Positions 35,328-45,327 are shown, counted from the first letter of the stretch. The stretch is 64,000 bases of DNA from Clostridium saccharobutylicum DSM 13864 (GCF_000473995.1 NC_022571.1:2387416-2451415), one strand, 5' to 3'. Notes: a model not told the origin generated them from the letters alone. Made by a program: numbers and translations.

Positions 35328-36275
35328 CTAATCATTTAAATTATCTAAGGATTTTGACTTATTTTCGAGTAATTTTAGTGCTGTTGATTCATCAGTAACA
35401 AGAATATCAATATAACCTCCATTTAGGACAGCCTTAATTGCATCTACTTTTTCATCACCTGCAGCAACTCCAATTACATTTTTTAATCTATGGAGTGTAT
35501 CAAGTGAAGTTGTAATGAGACGAGATTCAATATTTGAATCTACTAATTTTCCATCTTTATCTACAAAGTGACATAATACGTCGCCTATGGCACCTTTTAA
35601 TTTTAGGTAGAGTAGATCATTCTTGCTTAAAATGCCGCTTTTTAGAGTAGTGGCATTTTCACTCATAGAACCAATACCTACAACAGATAAAGAAGAAAGT
35701 TGTGCCATACGGGAGATATCATTAATGGACGATTCATTCTTGATTGCATCTGCAACTTCTTTGGAAGACACTAAAATAGGTGATGGAATTAAATATAGTT
35801 TCGCATTAAAGATTGAGGACATATTATTTGGCAGATAAAAATTAACTCCTCCAGTAAGTGAAACTATAGAAATAGGCTGTTCTACTATAGCTGCTAGATT
35901 GTTTAAAATGCGGCTTTGTGTATCTCCATATCCCATATTAATCAATGCGTTATCTTCCAAACGATTATTTATATACATGGCAGCTGCTCGTGCAACATTC
36001 TCATTTGTATTAACTTGACTAGGTGGTGAAGATACAATGAAAGTATCTTTAAGATCATAAGCTTTGGTTAGTTTTTCTTCTAACTGCATGCGATTAGCGG
36101 AATCATCTTTCATTTTAAATTGAATAGTTCCAGTGGCACGTGCTTTATTTAATAATTTTACAACACGCATACGTGAGATTCCTAGAAACTCTGAAATTTG
36201 TTGCTGCGTCATATTATGAAAATAGTAATACCATGCTGCTTTATACATAAGGACTTCTTCATAATTATTATCCAT
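35328..36275 (-). CDS. lsrR: LsrR-type repressor (SorC family)
   Basis: 315 residues. N-terminal helix-turn-helix YYFHNMTQQQISEFLGISRM followed by the effector domain of the SorC/DeoR-like sugar-binding regulators (SLTGGVNFYLPNN, ILVSSKEVADAI, GVAAGDEKVDAIKAVLNGGY, VTDESTALKLL). In the enteric system phospho-AI-2 releases LsrR from the lsr promoter. It is divergent from lsrA and separated from lsrK by a family B repeat, so lsrR and lsrK may be expressed separately. ATG 36275 behind GGAGGTA. Confidence 0.85.
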   Translation of the reverse strand: MDNNYEEVLMYKAAWYYYFHNMTQQQISEFLGISRMRVVKLLNKARATGTIQFKMKDDSANRMQLEEKLTKAYDLKDTFIVSSPPSQVNTNENVARAAAMYINNRLEDNALINMGYGDTQSRILNNLAAIVEQPISIVSLTGGVNFYLPNNMSSIFNAKLYLIPSPILVSSKEVADAIKNESSINDISRMAQLSSLSVVGIGSMSENATTLKSGILSKNDLLYLKLKGAIGDVLCHFVDKDGKLVDSNIESRLITTSLDTLHRLKNVIGVAAGDEKVDAIKAVLNGGYIDILVTDESTALKLLENKSKSLDNLND

Positions 36276-36305
36276 ATTTATCTACCTCCGATGCTGTTGC
36301 ATTAA

Positions 36306-36336
36306 TACATTTGTTTAGTTTAAAAACATTTGTTTA
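36306..36336. promoter_or_regulatory. Candidate LsrR operators
   Basis: Two copies of ACATTTGTTTA, at 36307-36317 and 36326-36336, each nearly palindromic (AAACATTTGTTT), lie before lsrR. A related AACAAATGTTATT is found before lsrA near 36574-36586. These paired sites in the divergent region are natural candidates for LsrR. Confidence 0.4.
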
Positions 36337-36493
36337 TATTATAACTATATTATTAATGCTGTTTTATTATGATAATAATAGAACTATTTGTAATAGAAGT
36401 TTAAAAACATAAATATAACTGCTTAAATTCATTTAAATATGAGGCTTTGGGATAACAATAAATTTGATAGTAAATATAAAATATTAATTTTGA

Positions 36494-36507
36494 TTAAAAC
36501 GTTATCA
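36494..36507. promoter_or_regulatory. cre-like site upstream of lsrA
   Basis: TTAAAACGTTATCA matches the CcpA consensus TGNAANCGNTNNCA except at its second base. Catabolite repression of lsr is known in enterics (through CRP); CcpA control here is inference. Confidence 0.35.
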
Positions 36508-36619
36508 TAATTTTATTAACAAAACATATGATATATTAAATCGCAGTGTTTCAAACAAAAAGTTAAACATATAACAAATGTTATTAAGGGCAATCAAATA
36601 GATTATGGGGGAAAGGATT

Positions 36620-38161
36620 ATGTCAGAAAATATTTTAAGTGGTAAAAAAATTAATTCCAAGAGCACGCTCCTTTCTGTATACGATATTTATAAATCATTT
36701 GCTAGAAATCAGGTATTGAAAGGTATAACTCTTGATGTGTGTGAAGGTGAAGTATTAGCACTGGTTGGAGGGAATGGTGCAGGTAAGAGTACATTAATGA
36801 AAATAATTATGTGTATTTATAGACAGGATAAAGGTGATATTTATGTTGATGGCAAAAAGGTTACAAGTTCTAAACCATTGGATGCAATGGAACTTGGAAT
36901 GTATCTTGTACCTCAGGAACCTATGCTTTTCCCCAATATGAGTGTGGAAGAGAATATAATAGTAGGTTTTAATGAGAAACCTGGGGAGTTACACAAACGT
37001 CTTATAGATTTGCAGAAACAGCTTGGGTGGGAAATGGATTTAAGCAGAAAGGCTCTGACTTTATCTATTGCAGAGCAGCAACTGGTAGAACTTCTTCGTG
37101 GACTTTTACGAAATGCAAAATTATTAATTTTGGACGAACCTACTAGTGCATTGACATTCAATGAAGTAGAATCTCTTTTCAAGATTATTAATGATCTTAA
37201 GAAGAAAAATATTGGTATCATATATATTACTCATCGTCTTGAAGAAGTATTTAAGATTGCAACTAATGTTGCGATAATGAGAGATGGTATTATTACACTT
37301 AGCGGACCAGTCAAAGATTTCACTCGTGAGATGCTTGTGCAGGGTCTGCTTCCTTCGGATGTAAAAGAGAACAAACAATTTTTTAACAGTAAATTACCAG
37401 ATTATAAAAATCTTAAACCAATTTTCAGTTTAAGGGACTTTAGTGGATATGGATTTAAAAATATATCTTTTGATGTATATCCTGGCGAAATATTAGGCTT
37501 AGCAGGAGTAGTAGGAGCTGGTCGTACCGAACTTGCAATAACGATTTTTGGTAAAGATTCAGTACTTGGAGGAAAGGCTTATCTTGGTGGAAAAGATATC
37601 ACAGGAATGCCTACTGCTAAGGTTATTGAAAACGGTATCAATTATGTACCTGAAGATAGACGACAGGATGGCATTTTCAAAATTGGTGATATAGCATTAA
37701 ATACTTCATGTGGGGCTTTAAAAAAGCTTAGCAAGTTCTTTATGAATTTTAAAGTAGAAGAACAAATTACTGGTAAGTATATAGATGATTTGCATATTAA
37801 AGTAACTGGACAGGACCAGCTGATTGGAAGCCTTTCAGGAGGTAATCAACAGAAGGTGGTAATAGCTAGAATTCTTGCAACTCATCCAAAGTTGATTATA
37901 TTAGATGAGCCTACCCGTGGTATTGATGCGTCAGCTCGTAGTGATGTGTATATGATTATAAATGAACTAAAGAATCAGGGATTTTCAGTTTTACTTATTT
38001 CATCTGATATGGAAGAAATCATTCAGCTTTCAGATCGTGTAATCACTATGTTTCAGGGCTGCATAAATCATACATTTCAGAAGGCTGACATCAATGAAAA
38101 GAATCTTATGAGTGCAGCCTTTGGAGTCTATGAGGACAAGGAGGAAGGTGAAAAAATATGA
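36620..38161 (+). CDS. lsrA: AI-2 import ATPase LsrA
   Basis: 513 residues, a fused double ABC ATPase of the monosaccharide class. First cassette: Walker A GGNGAGKST, signature-like LSIAEQQLVELLRG, Walker B LLILDEPTSAL. Second cassette: degenerate Walker A GVVGAGRTELA, signature LSGGNQQKVVIARIL, Walker B LIILDEPTRGID. This asymmetry is normal for RbsA/LsrA. An ATG at 36605 lies in frame, but GGGGGAAAGG precedes the ATG at 36620, which is chosen. It overlaps lsrC by four bases. Confidence 0.9.
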   Translation: MSENILSGKKINSKSTLLSVYDIYKSFARNQVLKGITLDVCEGEVLALVGGNGAGKSTLMKIIMCIYRQDKGDIYVDGKKVTSSKPLDAMELGMYLVPQEPMLFPNMSVEENIIVGFNEKPGELHKRLIDLQKQLGWEMDLSRKALTLSIAEQQLVELLRGLLRNAKLLILDEPTSALTFNEVESLFKIINDLKKKNIGIIYITHRLEEVFKIATNVAIMRDGIITLSGPVKDFTREMLVQGLLPSDVKENKQFFNSKLPDYKNLKPIFSLRDFSGYGFKNISFDVYPGEILGLAGVVGAGRTELAITIFGKDSVLGGKAYLGGKDITGMPTAKVIENGINYVPEDRRQDGIFKIGDIALNTSCGALKKLSKFFMNFKVEEQITGKYIDDLHIKVTGQDQLIGSLSGGNQQKVVIARILATHPKLIILDEPTRGIDASARSDVYMIINELKNQGFSVLLISSDMEEIIQLSDRVITMFQGCINHTFQKADINEKNLMSAAFGVYEDKEEGEKI

Positions 38162-39177
38162 ATGTTATAAAGAAATTTATAAATAGAAGAGAGTCCACTT
38201 CGATTATTTTTTTAATTGCTTTATACGTAATTGTTGGAATTATAAATCCTACATTTATGCAGTCAGATAATATTATGCTTTGTTTAAATGGTGCTACAAT
38301 TTATACAATCTGTGCCATCGGTATGGCATTTGTTATATTTACTGGTGAGATTGATGCATCCATCGGTGCTACTTTAGGTTTGTCCGCTGCAGTTGTGGCT
38401 ACTATGGTAAGAGATGGTGAACCTTTTATCATTGCAGTGTTAGCAGCTGTATGTATAGGTTTGATTATAGGATTGATTAATGGAGTTGGTGTTGCAGTTC
38501 TTAAAGTGCCATCCATTATCATGACCATTGGTATTAATAGTGTAATAAGAGGGTTTTCATATGTGTACACTGGTGGTGCCTGGGTAGAAAATGTTCCTAA
38601 AGATTTTAAGGGACTTTCACAGAAGGGGATTGCAGGATTGTCATGGATGTACATCGGTACAATTGTTGTAATGATTTCTATATATATGTTTTTGACAAGG
38701 ACAAAGCGTGGACGTTACTTCCACGCAGTTGGTGATAATGAAGATGGTGCAATTCATCTTGGTCTTCCTGTTACAAAAACACGTTTGATCAGCTTTGTAA
38801 TTTGTGCAGTTTGTGCATCTTTAGCATCTGTTGTATTTGTCAGCCGTATTGGATTCGTTACACCAACATCTGGTAATGGTTACGAGATGAAAGCTATTGC
38901 AGCTTGTGTTATTGGTGGCATTAGTCTTTCAGGTGGTATTGGAAATATGGTTGGTGCCACATTTGGTGCATTGATTATGGCATCTATCAGCCGTATATTA
39001 GTATTCTTAGGATTTTCATCTGACTATGATAATACAATTACTGGCATTTTGTTAATTGCTATAGTTGTTTTAGATGCAATAATACAGCATCGTAACACTG
39101 AAAAAGCAAGAAGAGAACGATTATGCGCTAGAACTGAAGCAACTGATGAAAATAAAGCAATAGGAGGAAATATATAA
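38158..39177 (+). CDS. lsrC: AI-2 import permease LsrC
   Basis: 339 residues, about nine to ten membrane segments, BPD_transp_2 family. Typical segments: TGEIDASIGATLGLSAA, VLKVPSIIMTIGINSV and GGISLSGGIGNMVGATFGAL near the C-terminus, with the conserved Gly-rich loop. ATG overlaps the lsrA stop (ATGA), and its stop overlaps lsrD (TAATG), so all three are translationally coupled. Confidence 0.85.
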   Translation: MNVIKKFINRRESTSIIFLIALYVIVGIINPTFMQSDNIMLCLNGATIYTICAIGMAFVIFTGEIDASIGATLGLSAAVVATMVRDGEPFIIAVLAAVCIGLIIGLINGVGVAVLKVPSIIMTIGINSVIRGFSYVYTGGAWVENVPKDFKGLSQKGIAGLSWMYIGTIVVMISIYMFLTRTKRGRYFHAVGDNEDGAIHLGLPVTKTRLISFVICAVCASLASVVFVSRIGFVTPTSGNGYEMKAIAACVIGGISLSGGIGNMVGATFGALIMASISRILVFLGFSSDYDNTITGILLIAIVVLDAIIQHRNTEKARRERLCARTEATDENKAIGGNI

Positions 39178-40226
39178 TGAAAGAAAAATTTAAAAAAGAT
39201 CATTTGAAATTTAAATTTCGTTGGGAGTATTTCCTAATACTATTCATTATTGCAGAAGTATTTATATTTGGCTCCATGAACCCTAAGTTCTTAATGCCAC
39301 GTGTTTTATTTGGGAGTTTTAATGATTTTATTTCTATTTGCATCATTTCAATATTTATGTGCTTTGTATTTATTACTGGCGGTATAGATTTACAGGCTGG
39401 TTCTATTGTAGGTTTAAGTTCTATCATAATTGGTGTTACGTGGAAGAACATGGGGATAAGTATAGTCACAGCTTGTGCAATTGCTGTATTCATTGGTTGT
39501 TTATGTGGTGCATTAAGTGGATTCTTTGTAGCATTTACTAATGTACAGCCAATGGTAATAACACTTGGAGGATCGTTTTTATATTCTGGACTTGCTATTG
39601 CAGTATCAAATATGTCAAATACAGCTGCTTATCTCGGTATAAGTGGATTTCCAGAATCATTTACAGCTTTTACACAAAAACGATTCTTAGGAATAATACC
39701 TTCACAAGTTTTAATTTTTATTGCACTTGCTGTTATTGCTTATATTATTCTTCATGGCACAAAATACGGAAGACAAATATTCCTTTGTGGTATTAATAAG
39801 CGCGCAGCAGAATTTTCTGGTATAAATGCAAAAGCGATTATCATGAGTACTTATATTTTTTCAGGTATGGCAGCATCTTTTGCAGGAATCATTATGACAA
39901 GCTATCTTGGTTCTTCAAAAGCTGATTTCGGTAGTGATTTAACAATGCCAATTATTACAGCAGTAATATTAGGTGGTACTTCTACCTTAGGAGGCAAAGG
40001 AGGAGTTTTAGGTACTGCACTAGCAGCTGTTGTAATTGGAATTATGAGATTTGGACTTTCTATGAATGGACTATCAAATCAATATCTAGATATTCCAGTA
40101 GGTATAATGCTAGTTGTTGTAGTTGCAGCAAGTACTGCTTCTAAAAATCAAAAGATTAATTCATTCATACAGCAGCATTTTAATTTTAAACAAAAATTAA
40201 ATAATAAGGCACAATCAAATAAATAA
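39177..40226 (+). CDS. lsrD: AI-2 import permease LsrD
   Basis: 349 residues, second permease of the same family: FITGGIDLQAGSIVGLSSI, TNVQPMVITLGGSFLYSGL and AVILGGTSTLGGKGGVLGTAL. It pairs with LsrC in the membrane. The start codon shares its first base with the lsrC stop; AGGAGG lies 8 bases upstream. Confidence 0.85.
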   Translation: MKEKFKKDHLKFKFRWEYFLILFIIAEVFIFGSMNPKFLMPRVLFGSFNDFISICIISIFMCFVFITGGIDLQAGSIVGLSSIIIGVTWKNMGISIVTACAIAVFIGCLCGALSGFFVAFTNVQPMVITLGGSFLYSGLAIAVSNMSNTAAYLGISGFPESFTAFTQKRFLGIIPSQVLIFIALAVIAYIILHGTKYGRQIFLCGINKRAAEFSGINAKAIIMSTYIFSGMAASFAGIIMTSYLGSSKADFGSDLTMPIITAVILGGTSTLGGKGGVLGTALAAVVIGIMRFGLSMNGLSNQYLDIPVGIMLVVVVAASTASKNQKINSFIQQHFNFKQKLNNKAQSNK

Positions 40227-40322
40227 TCATGTATACGTTTAATAATATTAGTGTGTATAAATGTGGATGTATCTACATCTGCATAAAATAAAAAAATTAG
40301 TATAAAATGAGGGGGATTTATT

Positions 40323-41423
40323 ATGAAGAAAAAAGCTGTTGCATTAGCACTTATTGGTGCAATGATATTCACTACACTTGTTGGTTGTGGTTCAAGCAAT
40401 ACTACAACAGATACATCAACTAACAGTTCTAAAAAAGGAAATGTTACTGTAACATTTATTCCCAAACTTACAGGTAATGCATTTTTTGAATCTGCTAATA
40501 AAGGAGCTCAAAAGTATTCTGAACAATGGGGATTCAAAGTTGATTATGAAGGTGATGCTAATGCATCTGCAGCTTCACAGGTTTCTGTAATTAATAAAGC
40601 AGTTCAACAAGGTACTAATGCTATTTGTTTATCATCTGTTGATGCTGCTGGTGTTAAAGATGCACTTAAAGCAGCAGCTGATGCAGGTGTTACAGTTACT
40701 ACATGGGATTCTGACGTAGATCCATCAGTTCGTAAAGTTATGGTTTCTCAAGGAACTCCTGAACAATTAGGTCAGATGTTAGTTCAAATGGGCTACGATT
40801 CATTAAAAGAACGTGGCAAAGATCCTGAAAAAGATGCTATCAAATATTGCTGGCATTATTCAAATGCAACAGTTACTGATCAAAATTCATGGCAGGTAGA
40901 AGGGGAAAAATATATAAAATCAAAATATCCTAATTGGCAAAATGTTGCACCAGATAACTATTATTCAAATCAAGATGCTGAACAAGCTATTTCTGTTGGT
41001 GAATCTATATTGTCTGCACATTCTGATATTGACTTAATTATATGTAATGATTCTACAGCACTTCCTGGACAAGCTCAAGCAGCTCAAAATAAAGGATTAA
41101 CAGCTAAAAATGTTACTATCACTGGTTTTGCGTCACCTAATTCAATGAAACAATACTGCAATGATGGAATCTTAACTCGCTGGGGTCTATGGGATTGTGG
41201 TATTCAAGGTGCTATGGGATGTTATATGGCATACTATATTGCTTCTGGTAACTCAGTAAAAGTTGGAGATAAGATTGAAATTCCTACTGTAGGAACTGTA
41301 GAAGTTATGCCAAATAGTGTACTTGATCCTAAAGCAGATGATTCAGATACTTCTTCAGGAGTTGTATTACTTCCAGAAAGAACTATATTTACAAAAGATA
41401 ATATGAACAATTATGATTTCTAA
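40323..41423 (+). CDS. lsrB: AI-2-binding lipoprotein LsrB
   Basis: 366 residues, periplasmic-binding-protein fold (Peripla_BP_4) anchored by a lipobox (TLVGC, Cys21). Matches to LsrB: FIPKLTGNAFFESANKGAQK at the start of the mature part, TWDSDVDP near 120, and GLWDCGIQGAMGCYMAYYI near 290, with the D, N and W ligands that hold DPD in known LsrB. ATG with GAGGGGG 8 bases upstream. Followed by an inverted repeat that may reduce transcription into lsrF. Confidence 0.85.
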   Translation: MKKKAVALALIGAMIFTTLVGCGSSNTTTDTSTNSSKKGNVTVTFIPKLTGNAFFESANKGAQKYSEQWGFKVDYEGDANASAASQVSVINKAVQQGTNAICLSSVDAAGVKDALKAAADAGVTVTTWDSDVDPSVRKVMVSQGTPEQLGQMLVQMGYDSLKERGKDPEKDAIKYCWHYSNATVTDQNSWQVEGEKYIKSKYPNWQNVAPDNYYSNQDAEQAISVGESILSAHSDIDLIICNDSTALPGQAQAAQNKGLTAKNVTITGFASPNSMKQYCNDGILTRWGLWDCGIQGAMGCYMAYYIASGNSVKVGDKIEIPTVGTVEVMPNSVLDPKADDSDTSSGVVLLPERTIFTKDNMNNYDF

Positions 41424-41424
41424 T

Positions 41425-41464
41425 AAAATCTTTATAAATATAATAATTAATTTATAAAGATTTT
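41425..41464 (+). terminator. Hairpin between lsrB and lsrF
   Basis: AAAATCTTTATAAAT and ATTTATAAAGATTTT are perfect inverted copies around a 10-base loop. AT-only stem with short T tail: a partial terminator or mRNA-stabilising hairpin. Confidence 0.5.
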
Positions 41465-41655
41465 CAATGACAAATTAATATTGTGTCTCAAAATATAAAA
41501 TTAGTACAATATATTTACTGTTTTATATTTTAAAATGCAAGTATATTAAATCTAAAATTTATTTTGAGTCACCTTTACCAGCAAATATATTTTTAATAAA
41601 AAATAAGCTAGTGCGATGATATATGTACTAGATATAAAAATGGAGGATTTTAATT

Positions 41656-42540
41656 ATGGCAGATAAAGAAGGGTATAAAGTTGCAAAGGATTATCATACA
41701 GAAGTACCATTTGCAAATAACAGTGAAGGTTTTTATGTAAAGGGAGCAAATAGTTTAGATTGGGGAATGAATAAACATCTTGCAAATATTTTTGACAAAA
41801 ATAGTGGTAACACTGTAATGTTTGCATTTGATCATGGTTATTTCATGGGCTCTGTATCAGGTCTTGAAAGACTTGATTTGCTGATTCCTAAACTAATTCC
41901 TAGCGTTGATGTATTGATGTGTACAAGGGGCGCTCTTCGTACTTGTGTACCTCCGGTTGGAAATAAAGCAATTGCTCTTCGTGTTTCATCTGGTTCTTCT
42001 ATGTTAAATGACGATTTATCTCATGAAGTAGTTGCTGTGAATATTGAAGATGCAATAAGATGTAATGCAGACTGTATGGCTGTACAAGGATTTATAGGTG
42101 CAGATGGCTAGTTGCAGAGTATTGATAACTTATCAAAAGTAATCAATGCAGGTATTCGTTACAGTATTCCTACAATGGGTGTTGTAGCAGTTGGCAAGGA
42201 TATGGAACGTACAGACCGTTATTTCAAACTTGCTACTCGTATGCTTGCAGAAATTGGTGTGAACATAGTTAAGAGTTATTACTGTGAAAATTTTGAAGAA
42301 GTAGCAGCTGCATGCCCAGTTCCTATAGTTGTAGCAGGAGGAAAGAAACTTCCTGAAAATGAAGCTCTAAAAATGGCATACCATGCAATAAGTGAAGGTG
42401 CACATGGACTTGATATGGGAAGAAATATATTCCAAAGTAAATATCCAGTGGAAATGGCAGAAGCTATACGTAAAATTGTCCATGAGAAAGCAACTGATAA
42501 AGAAGCTTATGAATTCTATCAGGATGCAATTCATAAATAA
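41656..42540 (+). pseudogene. lsrF: lsrF (phospho-AI-2 thiolase) with in-frame amber codon
   Basis: LsrF is a class I aldolase-like thiolase that degrades phospho-HPD, ending the AI-2 signal. The frame runs from ATG 41656 (TGGAGG upstream) to 42540 but is cut by TAG at 42109-42111 after IGADG, while the sequence continues in the same frame with LQSIDNLSKVI. Compared with E. coli LsrF (GSEYEHQSIKN) the stop replaces a Glu/Gln-like codon. N-part: FAFDHGYFMG, VLMCTRGALR. C-part: PIVVAGGKKLPENEALKM and GAHGLDMGRNIFQSKYP, which holds substrate residues. Without readthrough the catalytic C-terminal half is lost. A TTG follows directly after the stop but lacks a ribosome site. All other lsr genes here are intact. 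Confidence 0.85.
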
Positions 42541-42627
42541 GTGACAATTAGTAGAAAGGGCAAATTTTTGAGAGTTCATTAAAAAAGCTTATTTAAAAGG
42601 GGCAATTATAAAATAATAAAAGTCGAA

Positions 42628-42664
42628 AAATAAGAGTTTATAAGGTAAACTCTTATTTTTTGTG
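42628..42664 (+). terminator. Terminator of the lsr operon
   Basis: AAATAAGAGTTTA (42628-42640) and TAAACTCTTA (42646-42655), then TTTTTTG. A second AT-rich hairpin (AAACTTACAA / TTGTAAGTTT) follows at 42758-42792. Confidence 0.8.
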
Positions 42665-42908
42665 ATAAAATGTATTTATAATATATATTGTTAGCCGAGA
42701 TTCAAATAAAACACTGCAAACAATATATTACTCATTTCTAGTATAGTGATACATTAAAACTTACAACTAATAGATATTAATTGTAAGTTTAAATCAAATT
42801 CTTAAATCGGATATCTATATTGTCTTATGTTATTATAATGAATTATTTTGAGAGAAAGGAAAATTATAATGAATTAACCAGATGTTCATTATACAATTAG
42901 GGGATTAT

Positions 42909-44960
42909 ATGAATAAAGAAATAATAAGTGGGCTTGTATATAATGCATCATTGCTATTATCCATAAGTCTTATTTATATATTATTCTTTTTAAAATATGA
43001 TAAAAAGAATATATGGAGAAAAATTATTGCAGGTGTTGCAATTGGATTTATTGGAATTCTGTTAATGGAGAATAGGATTCAACTTGTTCAAGGAATTATT
43101 TTTGATACAAGATCAGTTCTTGTTAGCGTAACAGCAATGTTTTTTGGATTTATACCAGCCTTTGTTGCAGCTGTAATTATAATAATATGGAGAATAATCA
43201 TAGGTGGAAGTGGTACTATAATGGGGGTTATTGTTACACTAGCAACTTTTGGAATAGGACTTACGTGGAATAAAATTCGTTTTAAAGAGATACTCTCCCA
43301 AAAAAGTAATGTATTTATTGAATTCCATTTAGTTAGTTTTATTTCTCATTTGGCAATGCTTATGTGTACATTAGCATTACCAAAGAACATGATTTTAATT
43401 GTGCTTAAACAAATTGCTCCATCAATTTTATTAATATATCCAATAGTATCCCTGATACTTTCTTTAGTACTTTTAGATGCATATAAAAAGAATCAAACAA
43501 GGTTAGAGCTAGAAGAAAGTGAGGTAAAATATAAGAAACTTTACTACGAATATCAAAATCAGCTAACATTACTTAAAACTCTTATAAATTCTGTTCCTGA
43601 TTTGATTTTTTATAAGGATGTAAATGGTGCATTTGTAGGATGCAATAGTGCTTTTGAAAAATTAGCAGGAAAAAAAGAAAAAGATATAATAGGCTTTAAT
43701 GATTTCAACCTATTTGATAAAGAAATGGCAACACTTTTCACAGATATTGATAAACAGACACTTATACAAAATAAGTCCATAATAAATGATGAAATAGTAA
43801 CTTATCCTGATGGTACAAAAGTATTTTTGGAAACTCTTAAAACCTCATATTCAAATTCTGATGGCACCGCTTTGGGCGTTATTGGTATAAGTAGAGACAT
43901 AACTGAACGTAAAAAAAGAGAGGAAGAAAATCTTTATCTTACTTATCATGATGTTTTAACTGGATTATATAATAGGAGATTTTTTGAAGAACAAATAGAA
44001 ATTCTTAATACGAAGCAGCAGATGCCTCTTTCTGTAATTGTAGGAGATATCAATGGACTTAAGCTTATTAATGATACTTTGGGACATAATGAAGGGGATA
44101 AGCTTCTTACTGAAGCAGCTAAAATACTTAAAAATTGTTGTGAAGAAGAAAGTGTTGTATGTCGAACAGGAGGAGATGAATTTTATATTTTACTTCCTAA
44201 AACCAATAATCAAGGTGCTAAACTAATTGTTGATAGAATAATAAAGAAATGCAAGGAATATAGTGATGAAAAAGATAAAGAAACATATTATATAAGCATT
44301 GCTTTGGGACAGTCAACTAAAATTAAAATTGAAGAACCTTTTGAAAAAGTATTTAAGAATGCAGAAGAACTTATGTATAGAATTAAACTTCTTGAACATA
44401 AAAGTATACATAGCTCAATAATTTCCTCAATAAAAACAACGATGTTCGAAAAAAGTAATGAGACAGAGGAACATGCAGAAAGAATTGCTAAGCTGTCAAG
44501 GAAACTTGGAGAGAATATTGGACTGAATAATGAGGAATTAAATGATCTTGAATTAGTAGCAATGCTTCATGATATTGGAAAAATTAGTGTTGATGGAAGT
44601 ATTTTAAAAAAGATTAGCCAACTTACTGAAGATGAATGGTATGAGATAAGAAAACATCCGGAAGTAGGATACCGTATAACTAATGCATCCCAGGAGCTTA
44701 TGCATATATCAGAATATATTCTCTGTCATCATGAACGGTGGGATGGGAAGGGATATCCTCAAGGTTTATCAGGAACCAATATCCCTCTTTTATCACGTAT
44801 ATTAGCAATCGTTGATTCATATGATGCAATGACTCAGGATAGGGGATATAAAAAGGCAATATCAAAGGATGATGCCATTTTGGAACTTTTAAAAAATGCA
44901 GGAACTCAATTTGATCCAGATATAGTAAAAATATTTGTGGATGAATTAGAGCATGAATAA
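42909..44960 (+). CDS. Membrane PAS-GGDEF-HD-GYP signalling protein
   Basis: 683 residues. The N-terminus has about six membrane helices of the 5TM-5TMR_LYT type (LytS-like sensor), then a PAS domain (about 225-335, FYKDVNGAFVGCNSAFEKLA ... GVIGISRDITERK), a GGDEF domain with intact CRTGGDEFYILLP, and an HD-GYP domain: LHDIGKISVDGSIL, HHERWDGKGYPQGL, ILAIVDSYDAMT. It may both make and degrade cyclic di-GMP, or use GGDEF as a GTP sensor. The frame starts at 42882, but TTAGGGGAT directly precedes the ATG at 42909. It sits just after the lsr locus, so the LytS-like domain might sense a related small molecule (inference). Confidence 0.85.
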   Translation: MNKEIISGLVYNASLLLSISLIYILFFLKYDKKNIWRKIIAGVAIGFIGILLMENRIQLVQGIIFDTRSVLVSVTAMFFGFIPAFVAAVIIIIWRIIIGGSGTIMGVIVTLATFGIGLTWNKIRFKEILSQKSNVFIEFHLVSFISHLAMLMCTLALPKNMILIVLKQIAPSILLIYPIVSLILSLVLLDAYKKNQTRLELEESEVKYKKLYYEYQNQLTLLKTLINSVPDLIFYKDVNGAFVGCNSAFEKLAGKKEKDIIGFNDFNLFDKEMATLFTDIDKQTLIQNKSIINDEIVTYPDGTKVFLETLKTSYSNSDGTALGVIGISRDITERKKREEENLYLTYHDVLTGLYNRRFFEEQIEILNTKQQMPLSVIVGDINGLKLINDTLGHNEGDKLLTEAAKILKNCCEEESVVCRTGGDEFYILLPKTNNQGAKLIVDRIIKKCKEYSDEKDKETYYISIALGQSTKIKIEEPFEKVFKNAEELMYRIKLLEHKSIHSSIISSIKTTMFEKSNETEEHAERIAKLSRKLGENIGLNNEELNDLELVAMLHDIGKISVDGSILKKISQLTEDEWYEIRKHPEVGYRITNASQELMHISEYILCHHERWDGKGYPQGLSGTNIPLLSRILAIVDSYDAMTQDRGYKKAISKDDAILELLKNAGTQFDPDIVKIFVDELEHE

Positions 44961-45117
44961 TAAGCGGAGATAATAATAGGTTTTATAATTTTAGAACTAA
45001 TTATAATTTAATTAATATAGGGAAAAAATTTGTTGGTGAAATAAAAATAAAATATGATTTTAGGCAGTGAATTTGTGAAGGAAATTTACTGGCTTTTTCT
45101 AATAATATTTTAAGTTA

Positions 45118-45304
45118 AAGCGTATATAAATTTTAGTACTGTACATAATAATTACTGAAAGAGGTGATTCTCATGGGAATAGATTTTAACAATAATATTT
45201 TAGGTTTACTCCGAAAATAGTTTTAAAGTCACCATAAGCACACTTATTTCAAAAGAAGAAGGGTGTATCGAGATTACATATATAATCTTGACACACCCTT
45301 TTTT
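45118..45304 (+). mobile_element. Duplicated small-ORF module, copy 1 (likely shrunken IS)
   Basis: About 185 bases nearly repeated at 56513-56702. It holds a ribosome site GAAAGAGGTGATTC, a 15-residue frame at 45173-45220 (MGIDFNNNILGLLRK), then a shared tail and a terminator hairpin GGGTGTATCGAGATTA / TAATCTTGACACACCC (45261-45298) followed by TTTTTT. The peptide resembles the first residues of ISL3-family transposases, so the module may be an internally deleted ISL3-type element. Confidence 0.5.
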
Positions 45305-45327
45305 GAATTATATTAAAATTTTCTTTT

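Noticed and set aside
42109..42111. UAG in lsrF as pyrrolysine codon
   Set aside because: No pyl genes or PYLIS-like element seen, and LsrF has no known pyrrolysine.
42112..42540. Separate gene starting at the TTG after the lsrF stop
   Set aside because: It is continuous LsrF sequence in the same frame without its own ribosome site.
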